Origin: Cryptomeria japonica
Lineage: Eukaryota; Streptophyta; Pinopsida; Cupressales; Cupressaceae
Assembly (NCBI RefSeq): GCF_030272615.1
Contig: NC_081405.1
Span: forward strand, 575,407,752 to 575,471,751
DNA length: 64,000 nt
Direction: 5' to 3'
Position numbers and translations under genes: made by a program. The notes under the pieces are model-generated. The model saw only the letters and a program-made list of their open reading frames with translations, was not told the DNA's origin and did no database searches. Shown piece by piece: positions 23,061-34,168 of this stretch (the stretch's first letter is position 1; every line of letters begins with the position of its first letter).

Positions 23061-23690
23061 TGTTAGGAAAATAAGTGTTACTCACTTTGCATAATAATGT
23101 TTATAATTCTAAAAGTTTATTTATTATTCAAGTTATAAATGGACATGCAAAGTGTAGAGATTCCCATGGAATATTCTTCAAGACACTTGATGAGTTGTAT
23201 TGTATCATTGTATATGATATTGTAATTATTTAATATTAGAAAAAGTAAATTTAATAAAGAACCCAATATTAAATGTGGGGTCCATGGGCTAGTTAGCCCA
23301 CGGTTTTACCACATGGTATTGTAGCACTTAGTTTTGATGTAATACCATGTGGTAGCTTTATGAGCACCTATGTCTATAAAAGTAACAACAAGGGTACTTG
23401 TTTTGGTAAATCAGGTTAGCATTTGCAGAAATGAAAGAATGGCATAGGATACGTACTTCCATGCTTGTTCACATGGATTTATTGTTGATAGTTAGGGTTT
23501 TGAAAGATTTCATGGCTATATTTGTAATGATGGATTGCTAGTAATACATAGATGATAGATGCTTTTGAAGGCTAGATTTTTCCTTCGTGAGACTTTTTCT
23601 ACGGTATATTTTGTGTCACATTTTCATGGGTATTTTGTCAATTCTTTACATATGGATTCTAATTGTTTATTTCATTAATATATCAATCAG
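23061..23690 (+). repeat. Element C right LTR
   Basis: Starts TGTTAGGAAAATAAG and matches 1-288 plus 19780-19900. The outer end is unclear: identity fades after 'tttatttc' near 23682, with a possible weak continuation to about 23790. It contains two perfect inverted repeats and a TATA box. Confidence 0.72.
23285..23381 (+). promoter_or_regulatory. Element C LTR promoter region: two hairpins and TATA box
   Basis: TGGGCTA (23285) pairs with TAGCCCA (23294). A perfect 13-bp inverted repeat, ACCACATGGTATT (23308-23320) with its complement at 23341-23353, follows. TATAAAA lies at 23375-23381. The hairpins lie in the U3 part just upstream of the expected start site and are missing from the left LTR. 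Confidence 0.55.
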
Positions 23691-26600
23691 GTTAAGTGAA
23701 ATTTTTTATTTGTATAGCTAAAAATTTATTTTCACACTTTAAATATCTGTAACTAGTTTCTACATCTATTATGCTTAATTTTTCTTACATCATTCATAGT
23801 ATCCATTATTTCCATCATTATCTCACATTATACTTGCATCATCAATCACCCACACTCTATTTATTTATAACATCTTTTGCTAGTTCTTAATCCCAATATA
23901 AATACTATTATCCATGTGCTCTTAAAGGATTGGAGTACAATGGAATTGAGATATTCATGTATGAAGTTATAGTTTTGTTTATTCTATATACATACTTGAT
24001 TTAGAGATCCATTGGTGTTATTGATTTTTTAATGAATTATAGGCTTGTTCTTAGATTTCTTTGGAGTTTACAATATATTTACATTTCAATATATAGAGTC
24101 TCAACGAACCCCTACTACCATAAAGAAAGGCCTTGATTGCGTAAAAATACATGGTAAAAGGAAATATTAAAATGAGTCTAATTTATAATAAAATAAATTA
24201 TTTAGAATATTACAATGGATAAGGAAATAAATTAGATAATTATAAATAGATTTTAAAAGTAGAATTGCTAAAGAATATTTTACTAATTAAAAAAAACAAA
24301 ACTATGTATGAGATAATATAATGTACAATTATTGTGATTTAGGGAAAAAAAATGCTAGAATCAAATAATACTAACAAACTTCTAAATGGTAAAGCCAATA
24401 CTTAAACACTTGATTTCATTAATCCTCATTTTGTTTTTTTTCCTAAATTATAATGTTTAATTTAAATTTATTTAAATATAATTTTTTTTGTCTTTGTAAA
24501 CATATGTTTGTCAATTTCAATCATAGTAAATGATATATTGACAAATATCTAGAAAATAAATCATTCAAGTCACATATCCATTTCTTATTTTGAAAGTCAT
24601 AAAATTATAATTATTTGTATATGAAACAAATGAGATCAAAGAGATTGGACAATGAATTTTATTTACAATTTGCTAATAAATAAAAATTAAATTATTTTGT
24701 AAAATAATTTGAAAAATATCCAATATAATATAATATTGGTATCAATAAATTATTGGTTTACATCATCATTTTTTGTTATAGTTTTGAGTGTTACACAATT
24801 GTTAATTACTTCTTTTCATTTAAATAGTTTAAAAAAAAATAAAGAAATTAGACACACAACTATGCTACTTGTAACTCATAAAATAAATTGAGACTCTATG
24901 TTCATTTCTTATCGATTAAGATGACATTCTCTGATTTGTATAATGCATCACAAATATTCAAATGAAAGTATATAAAGAGTTGTTAGTCCCTGCCTTATAT
25001 AAGACATAGAATAATGTTTTTAGTACACCATTTGCATTTAATTTATGTCTTAAAAATTCTTTTAACTAATTTTTAATCTATGGTCTAGTGTTACTTTTTC
25101 ATTAAAACAATTTTCTTGCTAATTTTTAACTTTTTCTGATTGGCTAGCCAGAATATCCTGGGGTTATAAAATAATTTTTGGGAAAAATAAAGTTTGAGAA
25201 AAATCAAAAGCAAGAAGAGGGAAAAATTAATAACAGAAATTAAAAGCCCTTTATAATGTTTGGAATAGAATGCAGGTGGAATTATGAAAATAGTGTACGA
25301 GCCTTATCCGTGCATGTAAGTTTTGCTTGCATATTGGTCATAGTAGAACAACTGTGCATTTTCATTTATTGTGGAAACTCGTTCGACATTTATCAGGAAG
25401 CCTCTATTCGGTTTATTGTGAGCAGAATGAAGCCGAGCTAGAAATTGGGTTTATTGTAAGCAGAATGAAACCTAGATCTACATCGCCATTGTTGACTACA
25501 TGAGTCGGTTGCCATAATTGCACCATTTTCTATTTGGTTTTTCCTTTTAGCAGGGAGAAATTAGAGCTGGTTGTTCTCCCTATTTGTTTTTGACCCTAGA
25601 GGTAAGTGCTCTCGCTAGGTTTTTAAATAGCAGATCTTACTCCAAGCCTACAGATGGCACTACAATGCCTTAAAAATCCATTATTCTCCTTTGTGTTATG
25701 TGCATGTGACAAAGCACTAATCTCTTTATTGATTCAGAGAAAGAATTTATGTTGTTTCTTAGCCCTAGGCAATCTACTTGTAATTTATTGTAAACATATC
25801 ATAGCTAAAATTAGTGTTGTTTCATGTTTGTGCTAGTTCTGTTCAAATGGATTCAAATTCTGGCTCAAAATTTTTAATGAACGGAAATGGTAATATTGAA
25901 GATTCGTCCTAGTGGGAAAGTTTTGAAGGGTTACCAAGAACTAGCACTAGTATATGGATGTGGGTTTGCAGTCCCTGCCTGAAACTCAAAGGGGTTGGGC
26001 TTCTTCTCTGACAATTTTTTCCTTTCTAAATCAACCATCGTTGCTCCTCCATCTTACTGTTAATAAAAGAAAAATCTCACTTGGCCTACAAAAAGTTTTC
26101 CAAATTTTATATTTTTAGAATTTCCCGAGTTTGGATAGAACCCATTTGTAGGGTAGTTAATTTGTGATGAATGCATCTGTGACTATACACAAATTGTCTG
26201 GTGCAGAGGTCGCCTCAATTACAAAACCTCTTCAGTCCAATGAAAAAATAAAATTCTGAATGATCAAATGATTAGCATCGTTAAACGCAGTAAGAAGTGG
26301 ACAGAGGATGCACACGCACCAACAAATACATCATCTCATTGCCTCTCTTGTTTAACCCCAAACTTTGTTAGGCATGGATAGTGTTCAGTGTATATTCATG
26401 CAGTGACTCATGAGAAATTTTTTATAAAGAGCAATCTGAATGAGCTAAAAAAGACTCCATGAATAGGGGTAATATTTTGTATGATTTCAAAATATAATTT
26501 TGACTTCGAAAGATCCATTTGAAGAATTATGTTAACACCCAGATCCATAAAATAATAATTTCCTAGATTTTATTTGCATTACTGCTCTAATATCAACAAT

Positions 26601-27098
26601 TTGTACGACCATTTGAGATTGTTAAGCTGTCGGACTTCAAAGTTCGACCAATCTATGTAGAAAGATTTCATTTTTTAGAGTAGACATAAACTATACCAAT
26701 TACCCAATAGTGTTTGTTCTATATCTAATAGCACCTACAAAAATAGCTAGGAAAGTTTTTTTGTAGAATTAATATAAAACATAACACTTTATTGTTATAT
26801 TTAATTGCAATTCATCTATATCTACTAAATTTTTATCATTTTCTTTTCTTCATCTCAATCTGAAAATCTATTTTACATACTGCACTCGCTGCCCGCATAC
26901 AAGATTTTGGATGAATTTGTTGAGAATTTAACGACTGATTGAGCTATTTTCACATAATATGATATCAGATATTGTAATTTTTCCTTAAAAAATGTTACAA
27001 AATAGGAACAGGAAAAAGGAGCCTTGATTGATGTGCACTATCTGAGAGTTTGGTGAGGGTTAAATGAGGGTTTTATATGATTTGGTATTTTATATTCA
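23691..27098. other. AT-rich spacer, nothing recognised
   Basis: No frame over 65 codons, no transposon ends, no RNA gene seen. The only local structure is a 24-bp word (gtttattgtRagcagaatgaaRcc) occurring at 25411 and again at 25449. Confidence 0.6.
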
Positions 27099-27119
27099 TG
27101 ACTTTAAGAATAATTTGTT
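27099..27119. repeat. Target-site duplication of LINE copy 1, left
   Basis: Tgactttaagaataatttgtt here and tgactataagaataattcgtt at 29452-29472: 19 of 21 bases agree. The length is typical of target-primed reverse transcription. Confidence 0.85.
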
Positions 27120-27314
27120 TTTGATAAAGATAAACAGGTTTTACAAGGACCCGAAACCTAAAGTTTGACAACAGTCATCCAATGGCTAAACCAACATGAA
27201 ACAATAGCAAAACAAGGGAGCAACCCTGAGCAAAAACAAAAACAAAGGAAACACAAACAAACAAGAAAAAACAAAAAACTCTCAGTTAAGCGAGAATACC
27301 GGATCCTTGTTCTT

Positions 27315-29030
27315 TTAGATGGAAATCCTGTTGATTTCCTCAAGCTCCTCCATGATGGATCTGGAGGTACCCTTGTTGCTGCTTCTGCTCCTGGTTCTGG
27401 AACTGGGTCCAGTGGTTTTGTTGTCTCCAACAACCATATCATCTCCTCCCAGATTTTTCATTGGATCATTGCGATAGGATTTATAATTAGCAACCATGGC
27501 ATTAATCTTTTCGGTCCCCTCAATGCTGTTGTTCATGGCTTCTTTACTAATGTTGACCAGGGTCTTGAGATTTTTCTTAATCTCAGCCATGGATTGTTCC
27601 ACCTTATCAATCCATTTTTTGTGATTGATTTTAATCACCTCAACATTCTGGGAGAGTTTTTGTGTCATAATCATGAGTTTCTCCGGTATTCTGGGCTCAG
27701 AGGAAGCAGTGAAAATATCAATTATTTCTTTAACCCCCATTTTAAGGGTGTCAATTTTGCACTTGACCCACTTCCAGTAGCTCTCCTAGCTTCTGGTAGC
27801 TTCAATGACCAGATTCATCAGACTACTAGCCTTGTAATTTCCATAGCTTTCTTCATTGGTTATGGTCCACTATTTTTCTATCTAGACATTGATAGGGATG
27901 TCCAGTTTAATCCCTTGGTCCATAATATTCGGGTTGTGATCCTTAGCCACCATCTTTTTGTTTTTGGTGAGGTGTTCAGCCTTGGAGATTAGTTTACTAT
28001 TGGTTTTGTATTTGCTTACTTCCCATCTAGGGGGATTCTTGTTGCTGAGCATCCCAGGAGTGATCATCATATCCCATTCATCTATAGGTTCATCTTTAGG
28101 GTCATCAAAAGGAACCCCACTTTCTTCCAGGTCCATTTCTGAGTAAGAGACATCTTGGACCTCCGTCTACAAACAATTATCAGAAAGCAGGGACACAATT
28201 TCAAGTGATTTAGTGCACTCCATGATAAGGACAATAAGTCCCTCATGGAGAATAGGGTTGTTAGGGTTCTCCTGATGCTTTTCCAGGCCATTCTCAAGGG
28301 AGGAGGCCAAATAGTAGGGAACAAAGATAATTTTACTATGCCAAAAATGATATAAGATAGTGAAATGGTAGGAAAAGATGCTTGCATACCTGCCATCGAG
28401 GGAGATATACGTCATTATAAACTCAGCCATATTAGCCCATGGGGCCATGAGGTCTTTGCTATTATAGCCGCAATCAGCCATCTTGGTGACTCTGGAGCAC
28501 TCCTTATCTTTGTCAAAGAAACTTGACAAGTTCTCCTCCCCAGTTTTTCTATCTCTTTAAAATCTTCTTCCAGTCGTAGCCAGACCAATGACCATCACCA
28601 CCAAAGTTTCGTTAATCTGATAATCAACACCATAAGCCCTGATACTCCCTTTTTTCCATTTGTTAACAAAGGCCTCTGTAATCTGAGGAGAGGGGTCATG
28701 AAGCCATTCCAGGTAGGGGATGAGACCACCATCGACGACTTCCTGCTAGACATCTTTATTCTTCTTTCACTTCTCACAAGTAGAGGGCTCTTGTTTGTTC
28801 TTATCCACTCCCATTATGCTCCTGGTCGCCAAATAGTAGGAGAAGGGGCTCACTAACACCAACAAGTTGTAGAAAATGGGCCACACCCAAAGGATATCAA
28901 AATAGTAGCAGAAAAACCATACAATGAGATGGGAAATCCAGTCACCGAGGAGGTTTCTAGAATTTTGATTAGCGAAAAATAGAAAGAATTGTTTCCCCAT
29001 CAACTCAGTCATGTCATGATGAGGGTTCAT
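27315..29030 (-). pseudogene. LINE copy 1 ORF3: unknown protein of about 572 codons downstream of RNase H
   Basis: ATG at 29030, final stop at 27315, one frame throughout with about eight internal stops (TGA and TAG at Trp positions judged from copy 2, TAG at likely Gln codons). The N-terminal 80 residues are aromatic and hydrophobic. The central part contains NETLVVMVIGL, DCGYNSKDLM, YISLDGRYASIFSYH and SSLENGLEK. The C-terminal 140 residues are a coiled coil with many Lys/Asn, ending RTRSRSSN...EELEEINRI. Copy 2 has recognisable homologues of the central and C-terminal parts. The long frame on the plus strand (27165-27992) is its shadow. No known family assigned. Confidence 0.72.
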
Positions 29031-29436
29031 TGATTAATGCAGTAATCATTACGTGCCAGATCACACAGATTTTCGGGGAAAGCATCCCTGCTACTCCACC
29101 AGTTGGTAGCCATGCATCGCACGCCAGATTGGCCAGTAGATCTGCCGTCTTATTGCCTTCTTTGTATATGTACGAGATTTTGAAATCTGTCAGCTCATTA
29201 ATTATATTTAAGTAGTCCTTGATCAGGCTGGCAATCGTCCAACTAGGATCTGTGCATCCACTCAGGCAGTTGATAGTGTTTAGCGAGTTGGACTCAAGCC
29301 AAACTTTAGTAAACCCCTCTCTTTTAGCCATGTGTAATGCAATGTGGGCAGCACTGTCTTCTGGGTAGTGGTTAGTCTGGGTGCCTAGGGGGAGTGCCAC
29401 TGCAGAAATCAGTAGACCAGAGTGATTCCTAGCCAC
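29014..29436 (-). pseudogene. LINE copy 1: C-terminal part of ORF2, RNase H (5'-truncated)
   Basis: An open frame of 140 codons. LPLGTQTNHYPEDSAAHIAL, WLESNSLNTINCL, SYIYKEGNKTADLLANLA match the plant RNase H module found after RT in L1-type LINEs: the acidic position in 'ESNS' and the ADLLAN block are clear. The upstream part is missing because of 5' truncation. The frame ends at TGA 29016-29014, overlapping the start of ORF3 by 17 bases. Confidence 0.88.
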
Positions 29437-29451
29437 TCCTTTGTACCTGAT

Positions 29452-29472
29452 TGACTATAAGAATAATTCGTT
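29452..29472. repeat. Target-site duplication of LINE copy 1, right
   Basis: Second copy of 27099-27119 with two mismatches. Confidence 0.85.
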
Positions 29473-30921
29473 ATTTTCAGATGTTCATCTGATTTCCTTG
29501 TAATGTTAATATATTTTTTGATTTGTTATTTTCAGCACATAGAAGCCATTCTTATGTGTTGTTGTGATGTTAACAATAGTGTCAATAAGTTCTTAGTATT
29601 AGTTATGATTACATTATGTTTTATCATTTATACATTTATTCTAGATCAGCTTTATTCATCTATTGGAAAAACTAATGTGTGCTTTGATATTATTAGAGTG
29701 GAAATCCAGCTATCCTATATGTCCCTCTAGCTGAAAGAGTGTTCAAATTTCAATTTAAGTGATGAAGATCGACTCTTTACTCAGACTGAGAATCAAGTAA
29801 GAAAAGATTTTGTATGATGTAAAGCTTGATTGTCTTCAACTAGTATGTGGTATGTAAATAATATATCAACAATAAATAGGTTGGTCAAATCATTTTATTG
29901 GATGTAGAAATTAATTGAATCTTATTATACATTTGATTTTATTAGCCTCTAATTATCTGGAATTTGAGATAAGATATCCCAATGAGGATCATAAAAGCTC
30001 CGATAAATTGCATGGAAAGTCATGTCCATATTTGTGGTAGCAATTGGATTTCTTGATTATTGTGTAGTGTATAGAAGTAAGATCGTAATAGACCATGAAG
30101 ATGGCAGATAAGAATATAGTGCCTATAATGTAGATAAAAGCCTGAAATATTGTGTTGTAATGTATTTTTTTTAAGTTACATTATAAACAGTATTTCAAGC
30201 TTGTTAGCAGCCTATTTGGCAAATTTATAGAATAACAAGCATACCTGAGCCTGAAGAAGAAGAAGACAATAAAGACAATGAAGACAACAACAATCTAAAC
30301 ATGCCACATAGCTTTATGCCATAGAGCTAGATAAATGGAAATTGCTATCCAAATGGGAGAAACCAATAACTTTAACATAAATGAAATACTTGGGAGAAAC
30401 CAATAACTTTAACATAAATGAAATACTTGGAACATGACAGTTTGTTGTTAATTTCATCTTGCCTTCGTTTTCATTGTGAGCAACACAGTTTGAAATTTAA
30501 AATTAATTGAAAAATCTCCTTGCTTGATTTTCCTCTGCTGCATAGTTAGTTGAATGCATTTAATATTTTTAGTTTTAATTCTGTTGAACTTGTACCCTTG
30601 AAAGGTGCAGTATTTAGAAAACATGTGATGTATGAGTAAAGCAGAAAGACTAGAAAGCGAAAAACTTGAAATTCTAATTTAATCTTTTTCTATCCTATAA
30701 TATAAAAGTCTACTCATCAAATTTCCTCAATCTCTGCCAGTTTTGCATCAGGCAACACAACTCTTATTTAATATGTAATTTTATCTCATTTATTGTGAAG
30801 AAAAAGATGTAATCTAATGACTCTTGTTTTGTTAAAGAGACGAGACTAAAGTACAAAAGATAATTAAATTTTGTAAAGATGTGATGAGCTAGAAAGTGCT
30901 ATACATTAATTGCATGTGCAA
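29473..30921. other. Spacer with a 37-bp tandem duplication
   Basis: AT-rich sequence without recognisable genes. A perfect tandem duplication of a 37-bp unit, starting gggagaaacc, occupies 30355-30391 and 30392-30428. Confidence 0.7.
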
Positions 30922-31482
30922 TCAAAATCCACTTTTTCTAAATGAATAAGTATGGTCTTTGTGGTTAGAGTGAGAGCATATCCTCTTCTTTGTGGTATGC
31001 CTTGATCCACCTCTTTTACACTTACAAGATTGATATGGAACGCATGATCTTCTAGTTTTTACATTTTGATAACTCATGTTAACATATTGATTGTTTGGAT
31101 CTTCGCATTCATTACCTCGATACATTGGCAACTCAAACTCTTCCTTATTAACATAACCAACTGAAATTGACAACCTTGGAAATGTACGCGCAGGTTGTGA
31201 CCATTGTCGTTTCCTCAATAAAGAATGTAAATCATCCAGGTTGTCGCAGATTCTATCTAATGGCTGATTAAACGTACCTATGGAGGCACTATCAATTATG
31301 TGGTTAGGTAAGCGGTGAAATTCAGTTTCTAATTTGGTTGACTCTTCTTTAAGGGCAAGCACGTGGTCGCTAAGATCTTCCAAATGCTGGTGAAGTGATT
31401 GTAGAATGTCTTCATCTTCATGCTCCCTTTGCTCCATTTCATATAAGATCTTCTCATGGGCCATGTTTTGGCTTTTCCTCAT
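30922..31482 (-). CDS. Unrecognised open frame, 186 codons, coiled coil plus Cys/His-rich tail
   Basis: Uninterrupted from ATG 31482 to the stop at 30922, with an in-frame TAA nine bases upstream of the ATG and CTATAAAAAG just before it. Residues 1-60 are acidic and helical (EQREHEDEDILQSLHQHLE and onward), followed by a Pro/Asn-rich middle. The C-terminal 40 residues are basic with several Cys and His (SCVPYQSCKCKRGG, CSHSNHKDH). The composition looks protein-like and is unlike the AT-rich surroundings, but no family was recognised. It may be a retroelement fragment, a captured exon or a chance frame. Confidence 0.35.
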   Translation of the reverse strand: MRKSQNMAHEKILYEMEQREHEDEDILQSLHQHLEDLSDHVLALKEESTKLETEFHRLPNHIIDSASIGTFNQPLDRICDNLDDLHSLLRKRQWSQPARTFPRLSISVGYVNKEEFELPMYRGNECEDPNNQYVNMSYQNVKTRRSCVPYQSCKCKRGGSRHTTKKRICSHSNHKDHTYSFRKSGF

Positions 31483-31944
31483 TACTTTTTATAGTGATCG
31501 TACTTAGTTCTAGTTCTAATAGAGATGAGATTTTTGTGGAGTTCTATACGCTCTTTATCTATCTTCCGAAGGGGTCGAAAGGAGATTCAAGAGGTACATT
31601 GGGCTTGCCTCTTAAACCTTGGGATCGTTCTCTAAGGCTCCCAAATAAATCTTAAACTAATAAAAATAATGATATGAGTAATTACTAATTCTTTCCCACT
31701 ACATGTGTCTAAAATGCTTTTTAGTGATGCTTGTTTGAAAATAAACCTTAGTTATCTGGTCAGAGAGAAACTTTTCCCTTTTGTAAGAGTTATCATGAGT
31801 GTTCCAAATTAATTAAAATTGTCTAGTTTTAATCAATTATACTGCTCTATTGGATGATTTATAAGTTGTGGTCTTTGCATTCTGGTTGCCTAGTTGTCAA
31901 TTAAAAAATAGGGGGATAAGTATTAATAATTATGTATGTTTTTA
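31483..31944. other. Spacer before LINE copy 2
   Basis: No gene recognised. A GC-richer patch at 31550-31650 may belong with the frame at 30922-31482. Confidence 0.4.
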
Positions 31945-32139
31945 GTATGATAAATGGGTTTTATAGCAATTTGAAATCCAAAGTCAAAGAGAAATAGAAA
32001 AATTAAATAGTTGCTAACTAGTCCATAACCAACAACAAAACATCCACAGAAAGAGGAGCCACGCCCACATAGCAAAAAAATAAAACAAAAATAGAGAGAA
32101 CCTAAAACACACTAAACCAGAGATTGCATCAGCTCTGAA

Positions 32140-32480
32140 GGATCATACTCTTGTTGATTTCCTCGAGCTCATCCATGATGAACCTAGAGGTACTCTTCTC
32201 CTGGTTCCTACTTCTAGTCCTCCTATAAGGGCTAGTAGTGGTTAGAGGTCCCATACCCTGGAAATTCGGCCGCTAGATTTTCTTCTTCTATTTGGTGTCT
32301 AAGGGTGGAATACTGGTGGTGGACTGAGCTCTTTGATCCACAATCATTTTATTGACCTTTTTAAGACCCTTAACACTCATATTCATGACTTCCCTGCTAA
32401 TATCACCATATGCCCTCAATCTCTTCCAAGCTTATTTCCAACTGACCAATCCTTGATTCATGATTCGTTTTCATGATCTT
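32140..32480 (-). pseudogene. LINE copy 2 ORF3, C-terminal part
   Basis: Fragments in several frames match the end of copy 1's ORF3: SREVMN...KVNKM, RTRSRNQEKSTSRFIMDELE near 32225-32150. It is separated from the rest of ORF3 by the insertion 32495-34154. Confidence 0.7.
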
Positions 32481-32494
32481 CACATCTTTTGTAA
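32481..32494. repeat. Target-site duplication of nested LINE fragment, left
   Basis: Cacatcttttgtaa here and cacatcttctgtaa at 34155-34168, 13 of 14 identical. Both correspond to the same place in copy 1's ORF3 (near 27640-27655), which confirms a duplication of target DNA. Confidence 0.75.
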
Positions 32495-34154
32495 TTGTTT
32501 TATTAAGGATAAAATATGTTTTGAAGGATAGCCAAACCACTAGCAACAGGTTTTAAAGTGACCCAAAACCCTCAGATTTTATCAAGATTTGGAACCCATG
32601 GTATAACACTGCCAAGAGATATAATCATTAACAGTCAGTAGCCCAGCCTCAGTAATGACAGAAAAGGACTATCGCCTAATACATTCACCAAGGTTTTAAT
32701 AAGGCTCCCTTAACCTTCAAGAAATACCAAGGGTTCTTCCAAGCACCCATAACCTTCAAGAACACCAGATTACAATAGATTACCATACATACACAACCTA
32801 GATGCAAAGGGTTTTGGAAGTCTCCCCTAACCTTCAAGTTGGATTTTAAACTAGCTCCCAAAAGCAAAAAACATAGGGCTTTTACAGGATCGCTTAACCA
32901 AAGAAGGGTTTTCCCAAGCTCCATTAACCTATAACATAGACCTCAAACCACCAAAAATGAATCACTATCCTAACCAAAAACAAGAGCTGGTCAGGCTCGG
33001 CCCTCAAAAACTACTAGCAGCTAGTTTGCCTATGGGTTTTGCAAGGCTCGCACAAGATGAAACACAACCAACACGATAAGCATTAAGAAAAAACAAAAAA
33101 AGGGGGGTTTTGAAAGACTCCCCTAACCTTTGAGTTGGGTTTTATAGTAATCCCCAAAACCCACAAAAAAAGGGGGGTTTTGAAAGACTCTCCTAACCTT
33201 GCACTAGAACAAAGGGTGGAGAAAGAAAAAGATCCACAACTAACCTCATTGGGTTTTTGACAGTCTCCCACAACCTTGGACTTGAAAGCGAACAAACCAA
33301 AAAATCCCTTCAAGATCACCACCTCAATAGGTGAAATATGAGAGAAGACAAAAAAAAGATCTCCTTTTGTTCCCAAATAGTCTAGAAGCAAGGCATCACC
33401 AACCACCCACCAACATCACCTAGACTCCACTGCAACACCCAACTCCACCTCTATAGGAGATAAGTTGTCTCTGGCCTATCTGTCTCCACCTCCGAAGAAG
33501 GAAGCACAACCTCAACAAAGCAAACGAAACAAAACCCAGGCTATAGAGAGACGACATGCCAAAAGATGCTACTAATAAAAAAATGGCTAGACCTAAGAAG
33601 ATAGCCCATCAACAAATCTTCAAAAAACTCGATGGCAGAGAAGGAACCAACAACAACTCTAATAGGCTTGCTAGAACAAGAAAAAAAAGAGGGTAATTGG
33701 CACTAAAAACACATAGATCACCCCCACCCTCAAGGCCTTGAGAAAGGGCACTAGAAAGAACACCTCCACCTTGAGAAAGAACAAAGCAATAGTGAACAAG
33801 AAACCCCTATAACCCCAAATAGCAGTTGCCATCAAAGTCTCACCAGCCCTAGGAATGAAGTCCTGAACAACAGCAAAAGAGAATCCAACACCGCCCCTCC
33901 CGTCAAGCACACACAAAGATGAGTCTACATCTACAAAATCCCCTTAAACACTTCTACAACCATCTCTAACAAAACCTCCCACAATAGAAGAATGGCAACA
34001 AAAAATCAACACACCCCCTAACTAAATGTGCCAAACATAGATGTGCAGGGAAAAGAGGTCATATCCGAGCCCATCATCATCATTCGCATCTTCATCCTTC
34101 CCATTAGACTCCCTTAAAACCATACCATTCACTCCCACCTTTGATCCATCCATC
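32495..34154 (-). mobile_element. Nested 5'-truncated LINE-like fragment with internal degenerate repeats
   Basis: Interrupts ORF3 of LINE copy 2 between two copies of a 14-bp target duplication. Its 3' end on the minus strand (…TTTATCCTTAATAAAAC) resembles the other LINE tails. No RT domain is present. Frames at 33083-33406 and 33671-33916 are open but unrecognised. The left half is occupied by the repeat array at 32670-33290. Confidence 0.65.
32670..33290. repeat. Degenerate array of a GGTTTTgaaaGaCTCCCcTAACCTT motif
   Basis: At least eight imperfect copies of a motif of about 25 bp, irregularly spaced (near 32692, 32727, 32810, 32876, 32906, 33034, 33104, 33175 and 33251), some followed by 'caagtt'. 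Read on the minus strand it gives recurring KVRGxFQNP-like peptides. Related words occur at the LINE 3' ends near 27136 and 32550. Confidence 0.6.
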
Positions 34155-34168
34155 CACATCTTCTGTAA
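34155..34168. repeat. Target-site duplication of nested LINE fragment, right
   Basis: Second copy of 32481-32494 with one mismatch. Confidence 0.75.

Larger units (their letters stand above)
27120..29451 (-). mobile_element. LINE copy 1: 5'-truncated L1-type element carrying RNase H end and ORF3
   Basis: Bounded by a 21-bp imperfect target duplication. On the minus strand it starts inside the RNase H domain (29436), continues through an extra reading frame (ORF3, 29030-27315) and ends in a 3' tail whose last bases read TTTATCTTTATCAAAAA. Copy 2 (31945-40560) has the same order. Confidence 0.85.

Noticed and set aside
27165-27992. 275-codon open frame on the plus strand
   Set aside because: Antisense to LINE ORF3, which is supported by a homologous second copy and by the LINE strand; the plus frame has no homologue in copy 2.
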